A stretch of 64,000 nucleotides of DNA from GCA-2746795 sp963747345 (lineage in GTDB: Bacteria; Chloroflexota; Anaerolineae; Promineifilales; Promineifilaceae). The notes under the pieces are model-generated. The model saw only the letters and a program-made list of their open reading frames with translations. It made no database searches and was not told the origin of the DNA. Position numbers and translations under genes: made by a program. Shown one piece after another: positions 9,301 through 16,914 of this stretch. Every line of letters begins with the position of its first letter. Position 1 is the stretch's first letter. Where the stretch lies: positions 1 through 64,000 of the forward strand of contig CAVVFA010000028.1 of the NCBI GenBank assembly GCA_963747345.1, read 5' to 3'.

Positions 9301-9631
9301 GGCCTATTTACAACAATATTATCAACAACCCATTTCCAGGCAGGAGATTGCAACGGCCGTTAACGCCAATGCCAGTTATCTCAGCCGAATTTTCAGCCAG
9401 GAAGTAGGTATCACCTTGTGGGATTTTCTGGCGCGGCTAAGGATGCAGGCGGCCCAGGAATTGCTCCTGAGCTACAGCAGTTCTAAATCTATCACCGAGA
9501 TTGCACTCCTGGTGGGTTATGATGATCCGGCTTATTTTTGCAAGGTGTTTAAGAAGCACACCGGGGTTTCGCCGAAAATGTATCGGAAAACGGCCGTTCA
9601 GCCCCAACCGCCGCTCTCCTCATCGGCATAG
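6326..9631 (+). CDS. Hybrid sugar sensor: binding domain, GAF, histidine kinase, receiver, AraC
   Basis: This 1101-aa protein joins a complete signalling chain. Residues 1-300 form a periplasmic-binding/LacI-type sugar-binding domain (LHIGVQIAPNDPFWVQVNET, PDAILGLSDSVALAA, IVGINGEPTAL) without signal peptide or membrane helix, so it acts in the cytoplasm. Residues about 315-480 are a GAF domain. The histidine kinase follows with His501 in NVSHELRAPLNVILGY and an ATPase domain (NLLSNARKFTD, GIGLGLNI). Residues about 730-850 resemble a degenerate receiver. A normal receiver follows (ILIVDDDPRT near 859; Asp906 in LLDLMMPQVDG), and an AraC HTH (from about 990; VGYDDPAYFCKVFKKHTGVS) ends the protein. 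It is divergent from the sugar cluster and likely regulates it; that is inference from position. Confidence 0.92.
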   Translation: MAMTANRHNNLHIGVQIAPNDPFWVQVNETVRQELAEQFVPFEVIARGWDLTDDQMEELSEEILSNEFDAFICMILPSKIIHRLLESGLPVICVEDEIEISHPLFSSVQGWYDAGKIIAQFLANALQGTGNVLCLTGNAQETQGLDFSRQRLAGINEVFDLYPEIHVQVQQSYWDYDAALKQLKSQIENHEFTPPDAILGLSDSVALAAKHAGNATNFITENTLIVGINGEPTALSGILKGTFQATVNIRADEFAGQAVALARKAAQGEPLPDHFYFSTELVTLDNVAEISILKLDAISSIPTRLVGINRKTEESRLIQYELTASINQKMAVLRDKNELVLAITELIRINYGYDRVYLYSIDGPSQALLLENPLGTPEEMWKRPFSQKSILRQVVAKGEAIFVADVRFSSSEYSQEPRWKAMQSRVVLPVRFGEQLMGVLDLQSDQPKTHLRNELTGLQLVADQIGVALHNAELYEEAIKAKAASEKANQLKTRLLANVSHELRAPLNVILGYCQAILTNPDLYRVALPPDLFRDLGYIFNSGEHLIRLINDLLDVSRAEIGALELYPETVFPAQLLRDIFEALAAQHEESKQIEWRLDLPETLPIIKADSVRVRQILINLLSNARKFTDAGQIVLGAEVQTPYLHIWVRDTGIGIAQEQQQTVFEPFLTAVSPHRRTEGIGLGLNITRQLVLLHGGKLTLESEVAQGSTFHVYLPLPTISGKLLSLTVPENGRSAILVVSALATPHPTILAMCEQQGLDYVPLRYVNNIDTILEDVRPVAIAWDMTDYDPQEWAKIERIREHPELNRIPFLVYKQEESSFGTQSGMTNILTKPVKEQSLYEYLQTLRPENPADPILIVDDDPRTRALYKEMLGRNLPDFAVIEATAGDEAIETLQTITPSLILLDLMMPQVDGFKVLEVVRSSERTRHVPVIVISGKVLTFEDVQKLDYAHVVYQRKNMLTAEEMAACLQRVFGTEEPLPQPTSLLVKQALAYLQQYYQQPISRQEIATAVNANASYLSRIFSQEVGITLWDFLARLRMQAAQELLLSYSSSKSITEIALLVGYDDPAYFCKVFKKHTGVSPKMYRKTAVQPQPPLSSSA

Positions 9632-9704
9632 ATGAGCGGGAAACAGCAATAATCGACATGTTTCCCCCTTCTATACTCAGTGTGGTTATAAAGGTGCATT
9701 TTCA

Positions 9705-9786
9705 ATTGGTGGCAAGTTGCAAGTGGCATGTAGCAAGTTACTCTGGAAAAAATCACTTGCAACCAGCAACTTGCCACATGCAACCA
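9705..9786. repeat. Intergenic inverted repeat (GTTGCAAGTGGC family)
   Basis: GGCAAGTTGCAAGTGGCATG followed by TAGCAAGTTAC pairs imperfectly with CACTTGCAACCAGCAACTTG and CCACATGCAACC across a short loop. It lies between the convergent sensor (ends 9631) and the GH36/31-like gene (ends 9844), where a hairpin could stop both transcripts. A related element is at 46986-47068. Confidence 0.6.
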
Positions 9787-9843
9787 GAAGGTAAAATGTC
9801 AGATTATGCCCATTGGCAGTATAAATATCTATTCGTTCTCGTT

Positions 9844-11658
9844 CTACTCTAACTGGCAGAACCAACCAACATTTTCTGGGTTCTGCAGGTTCTGCCGGTA
9901 TGCTGCCCAGACCTGTCGTAATAAATCGTAATCGTCTTCAGCAAACTGCTCCTGCGATTGGGCGATGGCGCTGGCGTAGTAGGTGTCCGGGATGCCAAGC
10001 TGCGGTTGGAGTTGAATGTAGGCTCGCCATCGTGCTTTATCGACCATGAGGTCGTTGTCGGTATCCAGTAGCCAATTTTGCGAACACATGCGGGCAATTT
10101 TGGCGCGATTTTGCATCACGCCCAGCACATCCTGGCACTCCCCATCCAGGTCATTCAGCCGCAACACGTCTACCACTTCAGTAAAATAGGGATTGGGGGT
10201 GTGGGTGATTAACAGGCTCTCTGGCTTATGGATTTTCATGTTTTCATGGATGAGCCTGATGTATTCCTTGAGAATTTCGACCCCCCATTTTGGGCCATGG
10301 GTCTGGATGAGTTCCTGTCTTTCGGCCAACCGGGGATACATGTATGCCTCATTGGTTTCGTTGATAAGCCCCCAAAAGCTGTTGATGTAGCTGGTGAAAC
10401 GGCCGTTTTCCGAGGGCGTGTTCTGCGTAAAATCAATCTTAAACCCGTCTGCATTCAAACAGCCTGCTTCGCTTGAAACCATCATCCTGATTTCATTTGC
10501 CAAAATTGCCTGATAAACCGGCGAGGTCGGGTCTGGGCAAACTGGTTTGCCCTTCAGCGTCATACAAGCTTCGTCCGGCAATCCTTGAGTGACCACAGGT
10601 GTGTACCATAACAAAACCTTGCGCCCTCTGGCATGTTGTTCCTCGATAAAACCGCGCAAATCAGACCACCGTTTGGAACTGGGTGTATGCAGGGCTGGAT
10701 TCTCAGCCCAGCCCATATCGATGATAATGGTACCGGGATTGATGCCATGCGCCGCCATCATGTTGACATAATTGCGGTAGAGTTGCTCCGTACAGTAAAA
10801 CGTGACATTGATGAAATTGCCGTTTTCGTGGCCTTCGTGGTCGGCACGGTAGTCGTAACGCATTTGGCCCCAACCACAGAAAATCGGCTCATGCCACCAG
10901 GCCGGAATCTCTTTTTTCTGTTCGGCGGGCAAATAATCGTGGTCACGTAACCAGCGGATATAGCTGTCTATGGCTTCGTTTTTCTCACGGGCGCCGAAGC
11001 CGATAATCAGTTTGGGCGAGGTGAATGTGCTGGAAACGGCCGTGTGCCCCTCATATGTCAATCTAAAAGACGCGCCGCGACTGCCGACATAATCAAAACT
11101 GAGAAAATTATATTCACCCTGGGGCACCACTGCGCCACAATAAACGCTTTCCTGCTCACTCAAAAAACCATACGCAAACGGCGGCGGACTTAACCATTGC
11201 TGACAACTCAGGGTATCGTCCTCGTCACTGCCAATGACAACCTGCCCTTTAAACCAATCAAAGCGGGGAACATATACCGTTTCAAATTCCGTTAACCCGT
11301 CCGTTCCCCCCCCACGATTCAACAAATAATTCAGATCCGTAATCCGTTCCCCCTGCCCTGAAACGATTACATACGTCAGAATACAATCCTCATGCAGTTC
11401 AAAAATAACCTGCTTCTTCTGCCAAATGGAACTCTCTATCTTAAAAACCAACGCAGAGACATCCTCTACGGTGGTAACGCCTTTTAGCTCTATATGCCGC
11501 GTCTCATCTAAACCAACCAGCGTATCGACCGCCGAATCAATGCCAAATTGAAACAGCATTTTTTGACTCAAGTTAGAAAAAATTCGGCACTGTTTTTCAG
11601 CTAAATCAAACGTCACTTTATAGTATTCAGTCGAGAACGTTCGTGTTTCATTGTTCAT
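9844..11658 (-). CDS. GH36/GH31-like glycoside hydrolase (clan GH-D fold)
   Basis: About 604 aa. The N-terminal 270 residues form a beta-sandwich domain, followed by a TIM barrel with PGTIIIDMGWAENPA, GRKVLLWYTPVVTQG and the nucleophile strand NADGFKIDFTQ (Asp in K-x-D), then VLRLNDLDGE, which probably carries the acid/base. This matches alpha-galactosidase/alpha-glucosidase-like enzymes of GH36 and GH31. The exact family and substrate cannot be set by eye. The start is chosen at MNNETRTF (11658) because GGAG lies 8 nt upstream; a start 21 nt earlier lacks a site. No signal peptide is visible, so it is cytoplasmic and would act on imported oligosaccharides. It is the last gene of the importer operon, 113 bp after the permease gene across a low-complexity spacer. 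Confidence 0.82.
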   Translation of the reverse strand: MNNETRTFSTEYYKVTFDLAEKQCRIFSNLSQKMLFQFGIDSAVDTLVGLDETRHIELKGVTTVEDVSALVFKIESSIWQKKQVIFELHEDCILTYVIVSGQGERITDLNYLLNRGGGTDGLTEFETVYVPRFDWFKGQVVIGSDEDDTLSCQQWLSPPPFAYGFLSEQESVYCGAVVPQGEYNFLSFDYVGSRGASFRLTYEGHTAVSSTFTSPKLIIGFGAREKNEAIDSYIRWLRDHDYLPAEQKKEIPAWWHEPIFCGWGQMRYDYRADHEGHENGNFINVTFYCTEQLYRNYVNMMAAHGINPGTIIIDMGWAENPALHTPSSKRWSDLRGFIEEQHARGRKVLLWYTPVVTQGLPDEACMTLKGKPVCPDPTSPVYQAILANEIRMMVSSEAGCLNADGFKIDFTQNTPSENGRFTSYINSFWGLINETNEAYMYPRLAERQELIQTHGPKWGVEILKEYIRLIHENMKIHKPESLLITHTPNPYFTEVVDVLRLNDLDGECQDVLGVMQNRAKIARMCSQNWLLDTDNDLMVDKARWRAYIQLQPQLGIPDTYYASAIAQSQEQFAEDDYDLLRQVWAAYRQNLQNPENVGWFCQLE

Positions 11659-11732
11659 CGTAAAAGCTCCAAGATGCAAGGGTTAATGACTACGCGCAAG
11701 CAAAACCGGACGTCACCCAATTTAGAGACGCT

Positions 11733-11788
11733 CTTTTCTGCCTTCTAATTTCTGCCTTCTGCCTTCGGATTTTTGCCTTCCGCCCTCT
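11733..11788. repeat. Low-complexity CTGCCTTCT repeat in spacer
   Basis: Short direct repeats of TTCTGCCTTCTAATTTC, TGCCTTCTGCCTTCGGAT and TTTTGCCTTCCGCCCTC fill the gap between the permease and glycosidase genes. No other signal is seen there. Confidence 0.6.
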
Positions 11789-11792
11789 AGCT

Positions 11793-12614
11793 CTACCCTT
11801 TCTCCGCGCCAGCAACCATGCCTTTCATGAAATACTGTTGCAAGAAAATGTAAGCGAGCAAAATGGGAACCATACCCATCAACGAGGCCGCCGAGGCGGC
11901 ACCTAAATTACTGCTTTGCTGTGAGAAAAACGCGCCAATCGCTGTCGTTATCGTGCGCATGTCAGAAGTGGTCAACATATACAATGACATCTGATAATCG
12001 TTCCAGATAAACGTGCCAGCCAGAATCATCACCGTGGCCGTCACCGGTTTCATCAAGGGGATAATAATTTTGAAGAAGATTTGTATATAGTTTGCCCCAT
12101 CAATCCGCGCCGCTTCTTCCAGAGAAATAGGCAGGGTGGAGATGAAACTGGTATACAGAAAAATGCTGAGGGGCAGTTGTCCTGTGACCATGATTAGAAT
12201 CATGCCCCAATAGGTGTTCACGGCGTTGAATTTGTTCATCATGGTATACAGAGGCACCAGGGTACTGAGTGGAGGAATCATGATCACTCCCAGAATGATC
12301 AACATGATGACTCTGTTCAGTCTGGATTTGACCCGCGCCAACGGGTAGGCCGCCATACAGCCGATTAAACAGACGAAGAAGGTGGAAACGGCCGTTATAA
12401 TCACACTGTTCTTGATAGCCGTCAGAATATTGCCCCGCTCAACGGCCGTTTTATAATTGTCCAAATAAAGCCCTTGTGTCGGGAGCGACCAGCGCGAAGA
12501 CAAATCCGTTTTCGGCTTGCCAGAAACCGTCAGCGCAATATAAAAAGGCGTAATCTGAATCACAATAAAAATCAAGAGAACCACAATCCCAATTATTTTC
12601 CACTTCTTATCCAT
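11793..12614 (-). CDS. ABC sugar transporter permease, MalG type
   Basis: The 273-aa inner-membrane permease has six predicted helices, starting with IIGIVVLLIFIVIQITPFYI. The cytoplasmic EAA loop that docks on the ATPase is EEAARIDGANYIQIFFKIII (family consensus EAAxxDGAxxxxxFxxIxxP). It is the MalG/CUT1 partner of the permease upstream, whose stop shares a base with its start (12614), so translation is coupled. The binding protein is two genes upstream. No ABC ATPase gene is in the window; CUT1 systems in many bacteria borrow a shared MsmK-type ATPase. Two AACGGCCGTT copies (12388, 12441) fall in this gene. Confidence 0.93.
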   Translation of the reverse strand: MDKKWKIIGIVVLLIFIVIQITPFYIALTVSGKPKTDLSSRWSLPTQGLYLDNYKTAVERGNILTAIKNSVIITAVSTFFVCLIGCMAAYPLARVKSRLNRVIMLIILGVIMIPPLSTLVPLYTMMNKFNAVNTYWGMILIMVTGQLPLSIFLYTSFISTLPISLEEAARIDGANYIQIFFKIIIPLMKPVTATVMILAGTFIWNDYQMSLYMLTTSDMRTITTAIGAFFSQQSSNLGAASAASLMGMVPILLAYIFLQQYFMKGMVAGAEKG

Positions 12615-13531
12615 TAGAACTGCACCTCTTTTCTCTTAAGCACCGTGTTAAAAACAAGCGTCACCAACAAAATCAACAAAAACAAAACAATACCCATCGC
12701 CGACGCATAACCCGCGCTCTGTGCATCAAAATACGTAATACCAATAAACGTAGAAACCGAGTTCGTAGAATAACCTGGCCCGCCATTGGTCAATACCACA
12801 ATGATGTCAAACAACTTCAAGCCCCCAATCAAATTAAGAATGACACTGGTCACAAAAGCCGGATACAACAACGGAATCGTAATATGCTGAAACTGCTGAA
12901 AAGAAGTCGCCCCATCAATATTTGAAGCTTCATAATAAGTTTCAGAGATATTTTGCAGGCCAGTCAAATAAATAATCATCGACAAGCCCATAAACTGCAC
13001 CGTATTGATGAAAATAATAATGGCAACCGCAGTCTTAGCATCACTGAGCCACGCCACCCGTTCGCCGCCAAATAGCAGCACAATATCATTCAAAGCCCCA
13101 TACCGATATTGCAGCAGCAAATAATACATCGTGCCCATAATCACCGGAGAAATAAGCACCGGCAGATAGACAACCGCTCTGGCAGCATCACGACCCCTAA
13201 ATTTCATGTCCAGAATCAGCGCCAACGACAAGCCCATAATCTGCTGAAAAAACATACTGCCAAATCCATAAACAATCGTGTTTTTGAGCACCTGCAAAAA
13301 ATATTCATCAGAAAACAAGCGCATGTAATTCGCTACCCCAACAAAATTCCTTGCTGGCGTATAACCGTTCCAATCTGTAAATGACAACCGAATGCCTGAA
13401 ATCAGCGGGTAAATCGTGAATACGGCAAACAAAACCAGAGCCGGGATATAAAACAAATTGATACTGCTTTGCTTTGAAAACAAAGAGTCTCGTTTATTTT
13501 TTGACTTTGTTACCTCTGCTGTTTGCACCAT
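12614..13531 (-). CDS. ABC sugar transporter permease, MalF type
   Basis: A 305-aa permease of the CUT1 family with helices beginning at INLFYIPALVLFAVFTIYPL and the EAA-loop sequence YYEASNIDGATSFQQFQHIT. The start at MVQTAEVTKSKNKRD (13531) has AGGAA 8 nt upstream; the frame is open 42 nt further but without a site. It pairs with the MalG-type gene to form the membrane channel for the sugar bound by the lipoprotein. A strong stem-loop separates it from the binding-protein gene, the usual arrangement for lowering permease expression relative to binding protein. Confidence 0.93.
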   Translation of the reverse strand: MVQTAEVTKSKNKRDSLFSKQSSINLFYIPALVLFAVFTIYPLISGIRLSFTDWNGYTPARNFVGVANYMRLFSDEYFLQVLKNTIVYGFGSMFFQQIMGLSLALILDMKFRGRDAARAVVYLPVLISPVIMGTMYYLLLQYRYGALNDIVLLFGGERVAWLSDAKTAVAIIIFINTVQFMGLSMIIYLTGLQNISETYYEASNIDGATSFQQFQHITIPLLYPAFVTSVILNLIGGLKLFDIIVVLTNGGPGYSTNSVSTFIGITYFDAQSAGYASAMGIVLFLLILLVTLVFNTVLKRKEVQF

Positions 13532-13584
13532 GATAAAAATTCCTGAATGTTCACTAACATCTGATAAAAACAACTCTGTTGTGT

Positions 13585-13639
13585 AAGAGACGCCCCGCTG
13601 AGGGATATTTCGGTCGCCATCTTCGGCGAGGCGTCTCTT
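13585..13639 (-). terminator. Stem-loop between binding-protein and permease genes
   Basis: AAGAGACGCC (13585-13594) and GGCGTCTCTT (13630-13639) are perfect 10-nt arms, with further pairing inside (CGC...GCG). No T run follows on the minus strand, so it is more likely an mRNA-stabilising or attenuating structure than a full terminator. In malE-malF-like operons such structures let binding protein be made in excess. Confidence 0.7.
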
Positions 13640-13656
13640 CGTTAAGGTTTCGTCAA

Positions 13657-15333
13657 TTACTCAGATTGCTGTGCGTACAAGGCATTGAAATCTTCTTCAA
13701 TCTTGGACAGTGATTCTTCAATGGTCATCTGGTTGGTCAAAACACCTTCAGCCGTGGCTACTATCGAATCCCAGGCCCCATTTGGCATGTAAACGCGGTC
13801 AAAATAGGGTACGGTTTGCGTCGTTTTGGTAAGCTCATAGGAATCTGTCAGGCCGCCCAGGTCTACGTCAACTGTGGTCAAACCAGCCGCGGAACCAACG
13901 GATTCTGCCAACTGCTGTAGATTTTCCGGCTGTGCCAGGAAAGCGATAAACGCTTTGGCCACATCCACATGCTCTGAATCTTTGTTAATACCCAGCGCAT
14001 TCTTTTCACCAGAAATCAAGTAAGGTTCACCGCCATCAAAGGCTGGCACCGGCATAAAGCCAATGTTTGCATCTGGGTTATAAGTCGCGGCAGTGACAGC
14101 CACAAAGTTCATGAGGAAACTGAAGGCAGTGTCACCTTGTGCCAGCGCCAGGGAGATGTCGTCACTGGTAGCGGAACTGTAGTCGGGGTTGAAATAGCCA
14201 GCATCACGGAACTGTGCCACTAATTCTAGTGCCTTGCCATACTCTTCAGGGGTGAATTCGCCATCCAGTAAAGAAGCATAGGTCTCATCGGTCATAGCTC
14301 CGGGGACAATCCAGTCAATGTACAGACCAGTGGGCCAGCGGTCTTTACCCGCGTTGTAGATCGGAATTTGCCCATTCGCCAAGACAGCATCGGCCGCAGC
14401 TTTGAAGTCGTCCCAGGTTTTGATGTCTTCAGGCGCAAAACCAGCGGCTTCCAGAACATCGCGGTTGTAGAGGATACCGGCAATGTCAAGATCGATGGGG
14501 AAAGCAAAGAGATGGCCTTCATCGCTGATCATGACGGGTTCGAGAGCCGGATTCAGGTCAGCCGCCCAGGCTTCATCTTCCAGGGGCAATAAGAAATCAC
14601 CATAACGGCCGACAGACCAGCCATGTGTCATCCAGATGTCGGGGATGTTGCCGGAAGCCAGGCGGGTTTTAACTTCGCCTTCGTGGTCGGTACTGGAGGG
14701 AACCAGTTCGATTTCCACATCAGGATACATTTCTGTAAACGCGGCTACCATGCTTTCATAAACCAGGAACAGTTCAGAGTCGATGGAGGTGCCGGTCATA
14801 AATTCAATGGAACCGGCCAATGGCATCGTTTCTGTAACTGCCGCTTCATCTTCAACTGGGGCGGCTTCTTCGGGGGCGGCTTCACCACCCGTTTGTTGCG
14901 CATAAAGATTGTCGAAATCCGCTTCGATTTTAGCCAGTGATTCTTCAATGGTCATCTGGTCAACCAAAACGCCTTCAGTCGTGGAGACGATGGAGTCCCA
15001 GGCACCGTTGGGCATATAGACACGGTCAAAGTAGGGCACAGTGGCGGTTGATTCGGTCAATGCAAAGGAGTCGGTCAGACCGCCCAGGTCGACGTCAACG
15101 GTGGTGAGGCCAGCGGCTGAACCAACAGATTCTGCCAGTTTTTGCAGGTTTTCCGGCTGCGCCAGGAAGGCAATGTAGGCTTTGGCGGCATCAACATTTT
15201 CAGAATCTTTGTTGATACCCAGGGCGTTCTTTTCGCCGGAGATGAAGTACGGCTCGCCGCCTGTCAAAGGCTGGCACCGGCATAAAACCGATGTTGGCTT
15301 CTGGGTTGTAGGTATAGGCGGTACTGGCGACAA
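13657..15333 (-). CDS. Sugar-binding protein, C-terminal part of a tandem-fused lipoprotein
   Basis: This frame holds the last third of a first binding domain (GGEPYFISGEKNALGINKDS onward) and a complete second one, joined by an acidic linker (TGGEAAPEEAAPVEDEAAV) that resembles the post-cysteine spacer of the first domain. The repeats are 409 aa apart and nearly identical at DNA level over long stretches (for example 14192-14300 and 15421-15530). Motifs in both are EFMTGTSIDS, GNIPDIWMTHGWSVGRYG, DLDIAGILYNRDVLEAAG and SGEKNALGIN. It is an MalE/UgpB-like extracellular solute-binding protein (family 1) feeding the two permeases downstream. It is in frame with the ORF at 15200-16210 once one base near 15267 is removed. 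Confidence 0.85.
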   Translation of the reverse strand: MSPVPPIPTTQKPTSVLCRCQPLTGGEPYFISGEKNALGINKDSENVDAAKAYIAFLAQPENLQKLAESVGSAAGLTTVDVDLGGLTDSFALTESTATVPYFDRVYMPNGAWDSIVSTTEGVLVDQMTIEESLAKIEADFDNLYAQQTGGEAAPEEAAPVEDEAAVTETMPLAGSIEFMTGTSIDSELFLVYESMVAAFTEMYPDVEIELVPSSTDHEGEVKTRLASGNIPDIWMTHGWSVGRYGDFLLPLEDEAWAADLNPALEPVMISDEGHLFAFPIDLDIAGILYNRDVLEAAGFAPEDIKTWDDFKAAADAVLANGQIPIYNAGKDRWPTGLYIDWIVPGAMTDETYASLLDGEFTPEEYGKALELVAQFRDAGYFNPDYSSATSDDISLALAQGDTAFSFLMNFVAVTAATYNPDANIGFMPVPAFDGGEPYLISGEKNALGINKDSEHVDVAKAFIAFLAQPENLQQLAESVGSAAGLTTVDVDLGGLTDSYELTKTTQTVPYFDRVYMPNGAWDSIVATAEGVLTNQMTIEESLSKIEEDFNALYAQQSE

Positions 15334-16210
15334 AGTTCATGAGGAAACTGAAAGCGGTGTCGCCTTGGGCCAGTGCCAGGGAAATGTCGTCACTGGTTGC
15401 CGAACTGTAGTCGGGGTTGAAATAACCAGCATCACGGAACTGTGCCACTAATTCTAGTGCCTTGCCATATTCTTCAGGGGTGAATTCACCATCCAGTAAA
15501 GAAGCATAGGTCTCATCGGTCATGGCTCCGGGAACAATCCAGTCAATGTACAAGCCAGTGGGCCAGCGGTCTTTGCCCGCGTTGTAGATCGGAATTTGAC
15601 CATTCGCCAAGACAGCATCGGCAGCGGCTTTGAAGTCGTCCCAGGTTTTGATGTCTTCTGGCGCAAAACCAGCGGCTTCCAGAACATCGCGGTTATAGAG
15701 AATTCCGGCAATATCGAGGTCAATGGGGAAGGCATAGAGGTGGCCTTCATCGCTGATCATGACGGAATCGAGTGCCGGGTTCAGGTCAGCCGCCCAGGCT
15801 TCGTCTTCCAGGGGCAATAAGAAATCACCATAACGGCCGACAGACCAGCCATGCGTCATCCAGATATCGGGGATGTTGCCGGAAGCCAGGCGGGTTTTAA
15901 CTTCGCCTTCGTGGTCGGTGCTGGAGGGAACCAGTTCGATTTCCAGGCCCGGATTGGCGGCGATGAATTCTTTGGTTAATTCTTCGTAGACAAGGTATAG
16001 GGGGGAGTCAATGGAGGTGCCTGTCATGAATTCAAGAGAGCCTGACATAGCACTCTCTTCGGTGGTCGGTGCCGTTTCTTCTGTGGTGGTAACGGCCGTT
16101 TCTTCTGTCGGTTCTACTTCTGCGGCTTGTTCTGCTTGTGGACCGCAACCTGCAAATATGAATGCGGCGATCAAAGCCAACATCATCAATAAATAAAATT
16201 TCTTGTTCAT
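15200..16210 (-). CDS. Sugar-binding lipoprotein, N-terminal part of the tandem fusion
   Basis: The start has a good site (GGAGAGAATT then ATG). A lipoprotein signal peptide MNKKFYLLMMLALIAAFIFA is followed by GCG (lipid-modified Cys21) and a Thr/Glu-rich spacer, then the solute-binding domain beginning SLEFMTGTSIDSPLYL. The frame breaks at AFDRRR: GACAGGCGGCGAG here is GATGGCGGTGAA in the second copy, so one extra A near 15267 shifts the frame. Removing it yields one 850-aa protein through to 13657 with two binding domains. The break is either a real mutation or a consensus error. First gene of the transport operon, 131 bp after the receiver gene. Confidence 0.88.
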   Translation of the reverse strand: MNKKFYLLMMLALIAAFIFAGCGPQAEQAAEVEPTEETAVTTTEETAPTTEESAMSGSLEFMTGTSIDSPLYLVYEELTKEFIAANPGLEIELVPSSTDHEGEVKTRLASGNIPDIWMTHGWSVGRYGDFLLPLEDEAWAADLNPALDSVMISDEGHLYAFPIDLDIAGILYNRDVLEAAGFAPEDIKTWDDFKAAADAVLANGQIPIYNAGKDRWPTGLYIDWIVPGAMTDETYASLLDGEFTPEEYGKALELVAQFRDAGYFNPDYSSATSDDISLALAQGDTAFSFLMNFVASTAYTYNPEANIGFMPVPAFDRRRAVLHLRRKERPGYQQRF

Positions 16211-16341
16211 AATTCTCTCCTTTTTTGGTAGGTTTGGTTCAATGGAAACTTTGTCATGAAATTTATTACTCAGGCAACACAGTCGAAAGACCGGCCATCA
16301 CACACTTGTTTGCTACGAAATTCAAAATTTGGGCATCTCTT

Positions 16342-16728
16342 TTATTCCGCTTGCGGCACCTCCTGCTCTATTAACAAATCTTGCACACATTGGCGTAACA
16401 CATGGGCATAAACAGGTTTGAGAAGATAAGCAGCAGCGCCTATAGCCATACCTTTTCTCCTTTCATCCAGAACCGTACAGAAAATGACAGGAATTGTTTT
16501 GGTTTGTTCATCTTGTTTGAGTTTGTCTACAAAATTCCAGGCCCAGCCATTGCCATTTGCCGGTTCAAGAATAATGAGGGCAATTTCCTCTTCTTCCAGA
16601 ACTGCCACAGCATGTGTTTCAGTCTCACAGGTGATTACTGAATAGTGAGGACTTAGCTCTCTGTAATAGAGAGGCCAGGTATGAGGATCGTTCTCGACGA
16701 GAACTAAATAAGGCTTTTCCACTGTCAT
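16342..16728 (-). CDS. Receiver-only protein with Glu in place of the phosphoacceptor Asp
   Basis: A single receiver (CheY-like) domain of about 128 aa, starting MTVEKPYLVLVENDP. The beta-3 strand reads ALIILEPANGNGWAW, where the phosphorylated Asp of ordinary receivers is Glu; the acidic pair is E-N-D rather than D-D. The conserved Thr (VIFCT) and Lys (YLLKPV) remain. Such a protein may be locked in an active-like state or work without phosphorylation. The start codon is ATG at 16726-16728, at the edge of a perfect 17-bp inverted repeat; a TTG five codons upstream is the only alternative. It lies between the sugar kinase and the binding protein genes and may modulate the sensor at 6326; that is inference. 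Confidence 0.8.
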   Translation of the reverse strand: MTVEKPYLVLVENDPHTWPLYYRELSPHYSVITCETETHAVAVLEEEEIALIILEPANGNGWAWNFVDKLKQDEQTKTIPVIFCTVLDERRKGMAIGAAAYLLKPVYAHVLRQCVQDLLIEQEVPQAE

Positions 16729-16777
16729 GTCACAAATATACAAGGAATAACATAAGTGTTCTTGTATATTTGTGACA
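16728..16777. promoter_or_regulatory. Perfect 17-bp inverted repeat over the receiver gene start
   Basis: TGTCACAAATATACAAG (16728-16744) and CTTGTATATTTGTGACA (16761-16777) are exact reverse complements separated by 16 nt. The left arm overlaps the start codon region on the minus strand. No T run follows, so it is not a terminator. It could be an operator or an mRNA hairpin that hides the start. I found no second copy in the window. Confidence 0.75.
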
Positions 16778-16914
16778 ATCTATTGGAAAATAATAGCGTT
16801 GAAGACAGGGGATGGATAACCAGTGTATGGTTTTTTGGGGCAGGGTAGTTCCCGAAGTGTTCTTAGGCTAAATGCCGCACACTCCGCGAATTCCTGAAGA
16901 AACATTTTGCCAGA

